Below, piece by piece: positions 39,910 through 52,360 of a DNA stretch of 64,000 nucleotides. Each line of letters opens with the position of its first letter. The first letter of the stretch is position 1. The position numbers and the translations under genes are program-made. The notes under the pieces were generated by a model. The model was given only the letters and a program-made list of their open reading frames with translations. It searched no databases and had not been told where the DNA came from. The stretch is from Paramecium tetraurelia (Eukaryota > Ciliophora > Oligohymenophorea > Peniculida > Parameciidae): assembly GCF_000165425.1 (NCBI RefSeq), contig NW_001798970.1:1453-65452 (forward strand), given 5' to 3'.

Positions 39910-42113
39910 TCATGAATTTTCAAATAATTATATTGCCTGTACTTGTTCCATTGATGTAATGATTTCAACTCTTTTTTGCTTGTTTTTAAGCCTTGCAATA
40001 TAACTAAGATCTTGGTGGCACAGTTCTCCTTTTAAATCCAAGACAACCCAAAATCCTGTATGTTGTAAAAGCTTATTATAAACTAAAATATAAATGATAA
40101 TGATTACCTTGACATCCTACAAAAGAGTTGATTTTTCTCTTTAAGTTTCAAGTTTAATAAATGGCAAATTATTGTGTCCTGTCAAATCAGAGTAAACATT
40201 CTGATCTAAATATTATTGAATGAAATCAGTGAGCTATGTTGAATTCTTTTATAGCTAAATTTATTTCCACATATACTCCAAAGATCGAAAGGATCCTGTT
40301 CTAGCCAAGTTATACATTTAATCCAAGTTATTAATTCGAATGATATTCTATCTTTTGATACCAGAATATATATCCAGAACTTTTGCTTGTAATTCAGATT
40401 GCGATGGGAAATGTGTTAGTTTAATTATTTATGCTTCCTCTGAGATTTCAAACTTAACTTTTAATTATTTTAATTTATTTAGCAATTAAATTGGTGTCAT
40501 AACAGATCCTTTGAGTAAATCATCAACTGAACATTTATAACCATTTAGACTGCCTGTTTTCTTACCATAAATTTAGATATTCTGAGAGATCTCATCATCT
40601 TCTGGTAATTGTGATATTATTAATTCAACTGGAATGGCAACTTAAATTTCTAACCATTTCTCTTTTTCTAATTCTTATAGAAATAGTTAAATTTGTTTTC
40701 TGCTGAAATCATAATTCAAAGTTGATTCATTTAATAGTATCTTTTTGATTTTTGCATCAGACTATTCTGAACTTTGTAAATGCAACCATTTCTTAGTTAA
40801 CCAATAAGTGATATCATTTTCATCTTTAGATATCAAATCATTTGTGTAAACACATTCCTGCATAAAAATAGCCAAGTTTTCTATTTAAATAAAATTTGAA
40901 CATATTTCCGCCCTTTAGGTGAAGTAATAGTCATCACATAAAAATATATGAGAGTTGGCTTCTTTGTTCAATTCTGTTATATCCAGAATGTATGTTTCAA
41001 TATTTAAGGGTAAATACAAGTGAACAGAAAGGAATACAAAATTTTTCAGTCCTTCTGGCAATTAGAATCCGCTCGGTAATACAATTATATCGATATTTTA
41101 AGATGCAAAATCATAATAACTAGCTTATCTTTGATTCTCAGGTTTTTTTTAATGGATTGAGTTACTCTTGAATCCATTTTACTATAAAGTAAATTGCACT
41201 GATTCTACTGCACTGATATTATGGCAGAAGACAGCTATTCCAGTCTTTTTATATAATCGTTGGCTTCGAAGCAAAGATATCAACGATTTGATAGGACTTT
41301 CATCCTTGGAACAAGTGATTTAAGTCTTTGGACTGAAGGATCTAAATTTATTAATAGAATAAATTACTCGCGATATGTTTGATAGTTTCTATTAAAAGGA
41401 TGCACTTATCGAAGATCCTAAATAAAGACACTTTGAGTTATGGGCAATAGAATGTGGATGTATTCAGCATTAGCCTTTTAGATGTACTTAGTTAGGTCTG
41501 TTTGTACTTTGCCTATTTCCAGAAAGGACAAATAATAATTGGATTAGTCTAGCAATAAGAGTTTGATATCTAGATTTGATAGATCAATTAAATTGGCTTG
41601 ATCTGGATGCACAATCAATAATTTAATGTTCCTGCTTGAGATATTTTTGACTATGAAGTCAATTTAATGAGTAGGAACTTCAGGATTGATGGCTGCCCAT
41701 GAGATGACATCTTGGATTCTTCTTAATTTCTCCTTCAGCAACACATAATTGTATGAGAGTATGACAACCAAGCCATCTACTAAAATAGAGAGCAATTAAA
41801 ATAAAATTGATCGTTAAATTGTATTTAAATTTAATGAGCAAATAATATTATTTGTAGTATTTCTACATAAGAAATCGATTGGATCAGTGATCAGATCTTC
41901 AATTTCTAATTGTTTAATAGCATCCTACAATTTTCTATCATAACCCTCCGTAATTGGGGTCTTGATTTGTTCATAATTATTATTTTCTTTAAATGGAGTC
42001 ATGTTAAAAGAGATGATCTTTTTGACTTCCTCACTAACTAAAAAAGGGATGGAGTTCTGTTTCTTCAATTGTTTAGGAGTGAATGAATAGCCAGAATCAA
42101 TGGAATCGTTCAT
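39910..42113 (-). CDS. Degenerate RecQ-like helicase-fold protein
   Basis: 724 residues with one 29-nt intron. Residues ~60-330 line up by eye with the two RecQ helicase lobes: GLVVILSYNYVLLKEKLRRI at motif Ia (usually VVSPLISLM), KLLIVHPDQ at the YVTPE position, TGIAVFCHNISAVESV at motif IV, ENQRQASYYDFASQNIDIIV at motif V, and NFVFLSVHLYLPLNIETYI before motif VI. The Walker A site, DEAH box and arginine-finger motif (QExGRAGRDG) are all replaced (NTIQRS, DQSN, LDITEL). ATPase activity is therefore unlikely. A C-terminal winged-helix-like part follows (TPIQLLNKLKQL). The alignment is mine and needs profile confirmation. Confidence 0.55.
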
Positions 42114-42132
42114 ATTTAAATAATTAATAATA
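42114..42132. promoter_or_regulatory. 19-bp divergent start-to-start region
   Basis: Only 19 bases, all A or T, separate the start codons of the RecQ-like gene (-) and the B-box gene (+). Both 5' UTRs and any core promoter must lie here or overlap the coding sequences. Confidence 0.6.
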
Positions 42133-43056
42133 ATGAATTAAAACAGAGAGTGTTAACATCATGAAAAGGTCATGGAGTTATTTTGTGAAACATGCAAAGA
42201 CCTAGTCTGCAATGATTGCGTTAGTTATGGTCCACATCAAACTAAGAATCATAAAATAATTAGTTTCAAAGATGCCTACACAATAAGATAGGCATTCATT
42301 AAGGACAGAATTGAAACCGCCATGAAAAATAAGAAGGAGAATCTCCTCGATTAATTAGAGAAGATAGAAACCAGAATGAAATATATCACGGAAGTGAAGG
42401 CCACCATTGTCAAAGACATTCACATGGAATTTGAGGGAGGTATCTTAAAGAGATTGAATGATTAATCTGGTACATTGACAGCAGTACTCCAGAAGGACAT
42501 TGCTTGGTTATAGAAGCATTTGAATTCAATAGATGATTTTATTCACACTTTTGAATATTTGGCTTTGGATCAGAATGTGTTACCCTTATTATTCATGTCA
42601 AAGACATTAAGTCAATAAACCATGAAGTTACTCAGCATCATTATTAAGAGTATTGCAATTCATTATCACTTAGCCGAAATAACTTCGCATCCTTCTGATC
42701 TCCCTAGAGAATTGTTTGATCTCAGAACCAAAATCAAAAATTCAGAAATACTCCAACAACAAATTGAATTCAAAAAGCAAGTCATTTGGAAATGTCGATA
42801 AGAGAAGATCTAATCCTTATAGAAAATTAAAGAAGAATACTTCGTCAAAATTGAAGATGAAATCTATGATTGGGTAAGACTACTTAAAAAAGTGGTCAAC
42901 ACTTTGGACAGTTTGTGTATGATATGTACATTTTGTGGGTGTTTTATCGATGTAGTGAATGAACAATGTGCACTCAATGCTAAACCATATGAAGAAGTTT
43001 AATTAGATTGTATATATTAATCTTATTCGAAATTAAGTTACTGGATTTACCAATGA
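42133..43056 (+). CDS. B-box zinc-finger coiled-coil protein
   Basis: 307 residues, no intron. Opens with a B-box (CQHHEKVMELFCETCKDLVC, then CVSYGPHQTKNHKI) that holds the Cys/His ligands, without a RING. A coiled coil follows, then a C-terminal module with DLPRELFDLRTKI, FKKQVIWK and CTFCGCFIDV shared with the gene at 30084. Cytoplasmic, probably a scaffold; no enzyme motif. It shares a 19-bp upstream region with the divergent RecQ-like gene, and the next gene starts 10 nt after its stop. Confidence 0.8.
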
Positions 43057-43066
43057 GTTACCTAAA

Positions 43067-43959
43067 ATGAAAGTATTTGGAACTTGCCAACATTTCTTTG
43101 GCTATCCAAGAGATGAGTATTTAATTTTGAGAAAGGATAAATATGCTAACTTCGGGGATTATCAGGAACAACGAAGAGCTGCCAAGGAAGTCTACTTCAA
43201 AGTGTTTAGATCACTCTGTATATTAACATCAATATAGTCAAGGGTTTTCTATTATAGATCTAAAAGCCAGGAGATATTTGAAACAATTGGATTTGTAAGC
43301 CATATTCAAAAAATACGATCCTGATAACAAAGGCTGGTTGTCCATTGTCAAATTCAAATATCTGATGCATCAAGAATTGGGTATGTCTGTTTAGGAAGTC
43401 GAAAAACTAGTCATCTACTTTAGAGATGAAAAAGAAGACAAAGTAATTATTAACAAATATGAAGGTCAATTATGAATACTTCCTGGGGATCGATTGGTAT
43501 TTGGAAGAACTGTAGAGGTTGGAAGAACAAGTAAAAACAGAATCTGTCAAATATGCTAAATTATATAATAGGAGAGTGAGAGTTAAAACAACCTCTCCTC
43601 CTCCAAGGCAGGAAGCCAAATTTTTAGAAAGACCATAATAATAATAATAATAATCAACTATTTATAGCAGTTTTACTCGTTTTTCATAAGCTGTTGAAAA
43701 ACAGCCTGTCCCATAACCTGTTTAATATGAGTAGCCTCGATTTGGGTTCATAGATAGAGATAATTCTCATACTCAATCAGTGAGTAAACAGTTCCCTCAA
43801 AAAAACAATATAGAATTTTCAGCTGAATCCAGTTTGAAGAGCAAGTAGAAATCCTCTTCTTTGTAGCCTAAGAGAGTCTAATTTGAAGAGAAATAAAGTT
43901 ATCAAAGATTTAAGGAATCTGCATAAGTAAGTGGAAATTATGCTTCTAAATATTATTGA
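43067..43959 (+). CDS. EF-hand-like protein with Gln-rich tail
   Basis: 283 residues using introns of 19 and 22 nt. An EF-hand-like pair sits at about residues 70-130: helix, loop DPDNKGWLSIVKF, helix, then a weaker second unit (RDEKEDKVNYEYF). The first loop has Asp at 1 and 3 and Gly at 6 but Lys at 12, so calcium binding is doubtful. The tail is Ser/Gln-rich with a run of six Gln encoded by TAA. The first intron is short; an alternative start at the ATG of MLTSGIIRNEE would avoid it. No family name. Confidence 0.65.
43636..43653 (+). repeat. (TAA)6 microsatellite coding for Gln
   Basis: Six consecutive TAA codons inside the EF-hand-like gene, readable only because TAA means Gln here. A trinucleotide tract likely to vary in length. 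Confidence 0.85.
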
Positions 43960-44005
43960 ACATTGGACTTAGTTGACTATTTGAATTATTATAATTAAAT
44001 TCAAA

Positions 44006-45560
44006 ATGGATAACTATAAAAAATATCTCTTTGATGAGAAATTTCAAGAACCACAACCTCGAAACACCTACTCATTCTAAGCTCAGGAGAGCCAAGAAGA
44101 ATAGCCTGTCGAATCAAATTTTGATGATGAATACAAAAAAGATTTTCTTCAAAATCAAATTAAAAACATCAGAGAAAAATTGATAATGATGGGTTTTCCT
44201 AGTTTGGGTGATTTGTATAGCAATTCAAATTCTGAAGTTGATCTTACTGTCAAAGTGTAAGTATAATTCAAATCAATTTTTTAGATTGGTTGCAGTAATT
44301 AAATAAAGAAGAGAGGACATGGATTTTAAGAACACCTATCATGAAAGAGTTAATAAAATCGAAGCAGAAAAACAACAACTAGTTTCTAATTTTGAAAGAG
44401 TATCAAATAATCGAAAAATTCTTGAGTAAGAAAATACAACCTTATAAGCCAAGATCAAGAGCACAGAAAAGGTTCAGAAAGAATAAATGTAAGTAAATTT
44501 ATATATTAAATAGTAATAAATTGATGCTGGAAAGAGAAGATCTATAAAAATAGCTATCAAAATTATAAAGTAGATCGACTTAATTTGAACATGAATTGAA
44601 GTAAAGGGATTTAGAAATTTAAAAACTTAAAGATCATATTAAGAAATAATAGGCTTCCAAAACTTATAAAAATAGTTTAGAAATGACATAACCTATTGAA
44701 TAAGGGGGTCCAAGTGTTTTTGCAGCAAATGGAGAATATGAATTCAGTCAATTGGTTATGAAAAAATGGGAGGAAGTCAATAACAAATTACTTAGGGAGA
44801 ATGAATAACTTAGGGAAAATCTAGTTAAGATTCATACGGAACTAGGAGAGATACTGCAGATTAGGAGAGATGTCTATATCAAAAGAAGAAAAATAGATTT
44901 TGGAGATGAGAACATTCCACCAGAATTGGATAACCCATAGCAAAATATGCATCAATTCAAAAGTGACTTATTCAAGGCTCCTTTAGAAACTAATGGCAAA
45001 TAGGCTATTTCGATGTTGTAAGAGAATCTATCAACGTTTAAAGAACTTATGAAGAAGTTTGATTAATAGTATGAACTTTAAATGAACGAAGATGAAATAG
45101 AAATTGAAGCTGAAGGAGGTAAAACTAAGGCATGTAAGAATTTGACTGAGTTATTCAAAAACTACAATTATATTTTTGAAGCTCAGGATAAGATGATAAG
45201 TTAAATAATCAATAAAAGCTAAAATTTAAAAAAGATAGACGAATTAAACTTTAATTTAAATAGATTCAATAGAGTGTTGGATGACAAGTAGATTGATGAT
45301 GTTAAGAAGTATTTACAAGATTAGAAGAAGTATCTGGATGAATCAAAAAATGAGATGGATATGATCAAAAAATAATTTTAACATTAATTGAAAAAAAGAG
45401 AAGAAGAGAAATAGATAATACAAGTATTCTTATTGATTGAAATATTTAGATGAAACGATAGATGCTAGAAGAAACTAATGATAAATTCAAGGAAAATATC
45501 AGAATGTTGGAAAATGCAAGTAAACAAGCCTTACAATAACTTAATTAAGATAATAATTGA
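44006..45560 (+). CDS. Coiled-coil protein, ADIP/SSX2IP-like
   Basis: 491 residues after introns of 28, 25 and 26 nt. Residues ~55-90 (REKLIMMGFPSLGDLYS) precede a helical region (VLVAVIKQRREDMDFKNTY), an order that resembles the N-terminus of afadin- and alpha-actinin-binding protein (SSX2IP/Msd1), which sits at centrosomes and basal bodies. The rest is a nearly continuous coiled coil to the C-terminus. The resemblance is limited to a short stretch, so any long coiled-coil protein remains possible. Confidence 0.55.
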
Positions 45561-45771
45561 TTAAATATTTTAGTATCTAATTATTATTATACAATAAAAC
45601 TTTGCATTCCATTTTAATCCATCTTCTGTGATAGATAGATAAGATTTAGAGAGGATTCAATATATATCAGCAAATTGAAATAACATTCTTTATAAAATAT
45701 AAAATTATATAACTAATTTGTTTGAAAATATTAACTAGCAATTACTATTAAATTATTATTTATAATTCTCT

Positions 45772-48700
45772 ATGAACTTATTGCATCAGCCAAGGAATAA
45801 TAAAAAACGTCTAACAATTTCAAAAGAATTGGCTTAGAGAAAATAGAGCATTATTTAACATGTTTAATGTATTTTAATTGATTTTTATATTGTAGCTGGT
45901 GCTCAATTAGTTAAATAAGATTCGTCTTCCAAATTGATCAAATAAGAGAAATAAGTTCGAAAAATATCTATAGATTCATCATTATATTCGCATTCCTCTT
46001 TCTATGTTCAAAAAAAGTTAAATATACAAATAAAATAGAAATTAAAAAGAAAAAGAATTAGAGGAGTATGAAGAATACTAATTGAATTCCTCTGAGTATT
46101 CAGAATAATCCATACCTGCAATTCAATATGTTAATTAGGAATCCATAAAAGAGCCTAATTAGATAATTGAAATCTATAATAATAAGAACCATAAATTTAG
46201 AGCTGATTTTGACGATGACATTCAAGGTAATTAAAAGCATGAAAAACTTTCCAAATATCTAGAACTATTTGCATTAGAATAGGACGATCACCCAGAAAAT
46301 GAAGTAGCATATTCAAAAATAGTTAAAAGATATGAGAAATACTATTTGCGCAATCCTTTTTAGGATCCATTTTATATATAATTGGTACCATTAAAAGGAA
46401 CAAAACGATTAATTTTTGAATTAAAAGTAAATTTATATTTAATTTTAAGAAATATTAAGATAACATAAAATTTTTAAAATTTAGAAAAATTGTTGTTTTT
46501 TTGTCACTGATATTTCCAATTTTAGCAAATGATATGATGAATACTAGAATCTATAAGATATTGATGACAATATTGATTTTGTTTAATGTCTTTCTATTTA
46601 TTGTAGTAAAGACAGAACATAGATAAGATACTTTTGAGATAGAACAAGTTGTTACAATCTTATTTATCATTGAAATTATCATAAGAATCTTAGTTTCTGG
46701 CTTCTTTTTCACTAAAAATGCCTTTTTTCTCAGGATGTAGGACATATATGATTTCACTCTAATATTTGCGACTACAATAAATCTGTATTATCCAGAAATA
46801 TTTATCATTGACATATCCCCATTGAGAATGATTACACTTCTATTTTATTTGGGAGATATCTTTGATGATTTACAAGTAATGCTCAAAGCGCTCAAATAAT
46901 CCATAAAGTTTCTAATTGAAGCATTGATGATAGTTGGACTCTTTTCTCTTTTCTTTGCAATATGTGGTGTATTCCTATTTCAAGGTTTGTTTAATTATCG
47001 ATGTGAATATGACAATGGGGATGAGACAGATGGGTGGGTTCAATGTCATGAAAATTCTTGTTATGAAGATGGCATGACTTGCAAATTTACATCTGAAACT
47101 CCAAAGATGCCAACCTCATTTAATAATGTGATATTTTCATATGGTTAGATTTTAAGAACAATAACAATGGATGATTGGAGTTGGGTGATGTTTTTTACAA
47201 TGAGAATATTTCATCCATGGGTGTGGATCTATTATTTGTTGATCATATTTGTCGGTGGCTTTTTTGGATTCAATCTAGTTATCGCTGTTCTTAAAACTCA
47301 TTATGCAGAGGCTGCTGAGGAGAGTGCAAAGAAACAAGAGGAGGAAGAAATTAATAAGTTAATAAAGGACAATTAAGAACATCCTGAGAGAGAACTCATT
47401 AATGTATTTGATGTCGCTTTTCTAAGATACATTGGATTCTTTTCGACTATTCAAAAGTATAGGGAATGTTTTTCAAGCAAGATTATCATGACTTCTCATT
47501 TGGAATCTGAATCATAAATGAATAAAACCATTTCTGAAGCTAGAACATTATCAGCTGCCTAGAAGAAATAAAGTGGTCAACATGTATATAATGTTAAATA
47601 TAAATTAGAATTTTGAGAATTAAAGTCTGTTAAAAAAAATATAAGAATTCACTACTAAGAACTTTTTACTCAGAAAGTTTAGATTGTTAAAATATTAGCA
47701 ATTAATCATCAATTTAAAGAGCTACTCAGAAGATCCTTTGGAGTTGGAGATTCTATCAAAATTATAAAACACTTCATATTCCTGTTTGTAGTCAGAAGTG
47801 AATTATCAAATGGAATAAAACTTTTCAAGCTAAAATGATGTTTTATTAAGATTCATGTAATTCAACAAAATATTATTAGTTTGATAGATTTAGCCTTGTA
47901 AGAGGAGAAAAAGTTTAATCCTGAAAAAATGAGAAAAATCAAATTTAAACAATAATATCCCAATTGGTCTAATTAGGTCAAGTTAATAAAGAAATAAGCT
48001 TAATAGCAAAAGTAATTGCAGAGAAGCTATTTTCCTTCAAAAAAGAAGAAAAATAATAAATGGAATATCAATTTTAAGAAAGATGAAGATAAAGAATAAA
48101 ATGAAACAAGTAAAAACACTTATGAAATGCTTGAGAAGTCTCCAGAATAATAATATTAAAATTTAAATATATAATAGAAGGCTTCATTAAAGAAAAAATC
48201 GAAAAAATTTGCTAAGATTGTAGAGGGTTAAGTTTTAATATTTGTCTAAGGGTATTACTTAACATATGATGAAATAAAAGATAAAGTCAACTTAAAGATC
48301 CCAATAATTAAAAATAATTTTACTAGTAATTAATTTAAATACAGAAAGTTAAGAGAAAAGGAATTATAGGGTGGTAAAATAATAAAAAAGAGTAATTGGT
48401 CAGGGAAGGATGTATTAATATTGAATACAAAGAATCTAGAATATTTCAATCTTATTTTTATATAATTGAATTAAAGAGATGTTTTAATATGGATGCAGGG
48501 ATTGAAAGGTAAAATCCTAAACTTAACTAAATATACCAATCTCATTATTACAAGCACAACAAGTAGGGTCTGTTTTGATCTAGTAATATTCATAAATTTT
48601 ACATTCCTTTCACTTTGGAACATAGCTGATTCTAACACAATCCATTAGGTTGAAAATGTTTCAACAGTATTACTTTCAATTGAATTATTGTTAAGAATAA

Positions 48701-51700
48701 CTTCAATCAAAATAAAAGATTTTACTAGTAATCCAAATTACGTGTTTTAAGCAGCAATAGTAATCATTAATATAATTGAATTGACTATGAAAGATTTAAT
48801 GAATGTTTTTGATGAATAAAATTTGAGATTAATCAGAGGAACCAAATGTTTGCTATTCTATCGATGTCTAAAATATAATGCTATGGCTGTTAGAATTGGG
48901 CATATAGCATCAATGACATTTAAATAATATATTTATTTGACATTTCTAATGTTTTTGGTTATCTTTATGTATGCTTTAGTTGGAATGGAGATGTTTGCAG
49001 GAGAATTTGATTAAACTGACTCATTAGGTTAATTACATTCATATGATAATATTTTCAAGGCCTTCATGACTATTTTTAATATCATGACCAACGATGATTG
49101 GTATGGAGTATATGTGATGGGAGGGGAATTAAATTACACCTTTGCGGTAATCTATTCATACTCTATGGTCATTATATTGAATTATTTGACTTATGGTCTA
49201 TTTATGGCTGTTTTACTAGATGGATTTGGAAAGTATTTGAATGTATCAACTGAGAATGCACCTTTATTCAATAATGAATAGCATGCTGAAATCACGCAGA
49301 ATTCTAATGAGGAATTGGAGAAACAAGTATAATAAACCATTCTAAGTCCAATTGGATCTTAAACTCATATTATTTTAGAGAATAACTAAGCAAAATCTAA
49401 AGTTGATTTGATAACCAATTTTTTCAAATCCATCAGTAATATTTATAATTAATTAGTTAGAATAGTTGAATAAAGAATTATTGAATAGAACCCCTAAACT
49501 ATACACTGGAATTGAATGTTAGAGTTCTCTCTATATATTTGAGAAAGAGAATATCATCAGAATAGCGTGTACAAAGGTTGCCACAGCTAATGCCTATGTA
49601 TATTTTATGGATCTAGTGTTGTATGCATCTCTTATAACTTTCATAATGAATACCTACTACGATTACGAGGAGAGTTCAAATAATACATGCAACATCATTT
49701 AATTAATAATAAACATATGGATGTCCATTGATATTGTAATAAATGTAATAGCCAAGGGATTGTTTTTGGACAAAGGATCCTATTTTATTTCAGTGTGGCA
49801 GATATTGGATATAATTTATATAATATCTCACTTCATAACATTTGGATCTTCGTAATATGCACGGATTTTAGATTTCTTTTTGTATTTTGGATATCTAAGA
49901 CCCATGAAATTACTATTTCGTATTAGTTGGTTGACACAACTAAGAATAGCACTTGGATATTCATTAGTAGATATCACAAATGTTTTAATTACTATGTTGT
50001 CTGTTTGGATCATGTTTGGTGTGTATGGGATAATTCTTTATGAGGGCTCGTTTGGTTTTTGTGATGATAAAATGAATTTTGAGATTAGTTACGATTAATG
50101 CATTAAAGAGAATAGACATTGGATTAATTATAAGCATAATTTCGATAATATCACAGTTGCTATTCCAACCCTATTTGTTACATCAACACTAGATGGATGG
50201 GGAGAGATCTACTAAGTAGCTGAGAATAGTCAATTGTCAACTATAGGACCTTAGCCATTCAATAGTTACATCTATACGTACTTTTTCTTTATAATCTTTG
50301 TATTCATTGGTTCAATGTTCTTTTTAAGTTTGTTTACAGGAGTTCTGTATTCAAATTTGAAAGAAAATCAATAGAAGATTGAGATGACTGATGTCACTCA
50401 GTCCTAGAAGGAGTTCCAAGAGATCTCTTCCATAATTATTAAGGATTTCCCTATATTTAGTTCACCTCCTACAAATGGTATTAGAAAATTGGCATCAGAT
50501 ATAACTAATAATTCTTACCTTTTGATTTTCATGTATCTCTTGCTGATACTCGATCTAATAATTCTATTATTGTTTGAATCAGATATGAGTGAAAGCTACT
50601 TCAGAGCTGTGAATAATGTTCATAATGCTTTGACTATAATCTATGTGGTTTGGATCATCTTACTATTTTTGGCATTGGGAGTTGGTAGATTTTTTGATAA
50701 TTATTGGAGAAGATTTTATTTCTTTTTGATTCTCGTGGGCATAATTGATTTTATAGCTGATTATTCGATTGATTGGATTATGATATATTATAGATCGACT
50801 CCTTATGACAAGGCTTATTAGATATTGAGGTTTTTCTTTTCGCTCCGGAGTTTAAGAGTGATTATTATATTCCAAGGATTAATAAATTTGTAAAGATTGA
50901 TGAGAGTGATGGTGTTTGCATTCCCTTTTTTAGGTAAGATATTTACGATATTGATGATTGCTATGCTTATTTTTGCTTTGATTGGTTGCTAACTGTATGG
51001 TTAAATAGATAGTGGAGCAGTGATGGATGATTAAATTAACTTCCAGAATGTAGCTTAGGCATTGTTGGCTTTATTCAAATGTGCGTCTGGAGATGATTGG
51101 AGAACAATAATGACAGATACAATGCAACACAATCCTCTATGTCTCGATGATCCTAAATATTGTGGAAGTGTTCACAATCAATATTTCTTCTTCCTGTTTA
51201 TGCTCTTGTCTAATTACGTATTACTCAATCTCTTTGTACTTGGATTGATTGAACAATTTGAACAGTTCTTTTAATTACAGAATTCCTTGATTCAAACCTA
51301 TGTGGAAAACATCGACAAAATTAAAACTGTATGGTGCAAATACTCCTCTGAGACTCAAGGACAAGCTATGAATTACAAGTTTTTATGCAAGTTCCTGTTG
51401 GACATTGGTAAACCCTTGGGAGGAGGGAGGGAGGAGAATCTATGGGATGTGGCCAAATTAGCATCAAGTTTCAAGTTATAATGGTAATTATACATTTCCT
51501 AATTATAGTGATCATTATGGTTACATCCAATACAATCAACTAATATATGAACTGTTTAGAAGACGTTTTGTCAATGAGGTCTTTAAGGAAGGATCGGAGA
51601 GTTCGATTGTCAAAATTAAGCAATTCAATAAGGAAATGCAATTGAGACTAATGTATTATAGGAAGAATAGATTGTTGGAGAGATCAAACATCAGTCCAAA

Positions 51701-52312
51701 CAAATAACTTAAAGCTAACTTTAACATTTTGCATGATTATTTGACTGTCTTGATCCTATTCAAAACTTGGGAGTCCTATTCTAAATTGATCTTTTAAAAG
51801 ATCTGCAGAGAAAATAACTTCTCAGACAGTGATGAAATTTCCATTCATATTGACAAAAAGAACAAACAAAAGTAATTATGTTATTGTTATATGAATCTAG
51901 TTTTAATAATTATGAATTTGACGATGACTTTTCTGAATCTGATAATATGACACAATAATAGTTGAATAACTAGATATCCTAATAATTTAATAACTCAATC
52001 AATCAAAATTTAATTCTACAAAACAGCAGTAGTCTCTAAAGTGGTTCAAAGAATCATATTATTGGAAGTCTCAAGAATACAAGTACAAGAAGAGTCTAGA
52101 GTTTCAGGATTAAGAAGAAGGGCAATCAAAAAATCAACATCAATCCATCAGAACCTCAAAACAATGAATAACTTAAACACTATAATACACTCAAAAGTCA
52201 GCAGTAGATTGATCAGGATGAAAAATTACCCTATTATAAAAACCAATTTGATTTGTCTCTTTAAAGTGACTACAAAGAAGGTACATTATTAAATGCAAGA
52301 AGAAATTATTGA
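45772..52312 (+). CDS. Four-domain voltage-gated cation channel alpha subunit (paralogue 2)
   Basis: About 2,100 residues with several 20-30 nt introns. N-terminal ~250 residues hydrophilic, then four six-helix repeats. Pore loops: TMDDW (47,170), TNDDW (49,090), TLDGW (50,190) and SGDDW (51,090), an all-Asp ring at the Glu positions of animal calcium channels. Domain IV S4 shows spaced Arg (LRFFFSLRSLRVIIIFQGL). The I-II linker (~47,600-48,500) is long and Lys/Asn-rich. The tail (YVENIDKIKTVWCKYS) matches paralogue 1. Overall near-identical motifs and shared intron position mark an old duplication. Expected at the cell or ciliary membrane; conductance inferred. Confidence 0.9.
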
Positions 52313-52360
52313 GATGAATACTTGACATTCTGTTTATATTTAAAGTTTATTATTATAAAG

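Noticed and set aside
39838-40120. 25-nt intron giving an alternative C-terminus of the RecQ-like protein
   Set aside because: The unspliced reading keeps the frame with the single upstream 29-nt intron (total length divisible by three) and ends at 39910; the alternative is possible but not needed.
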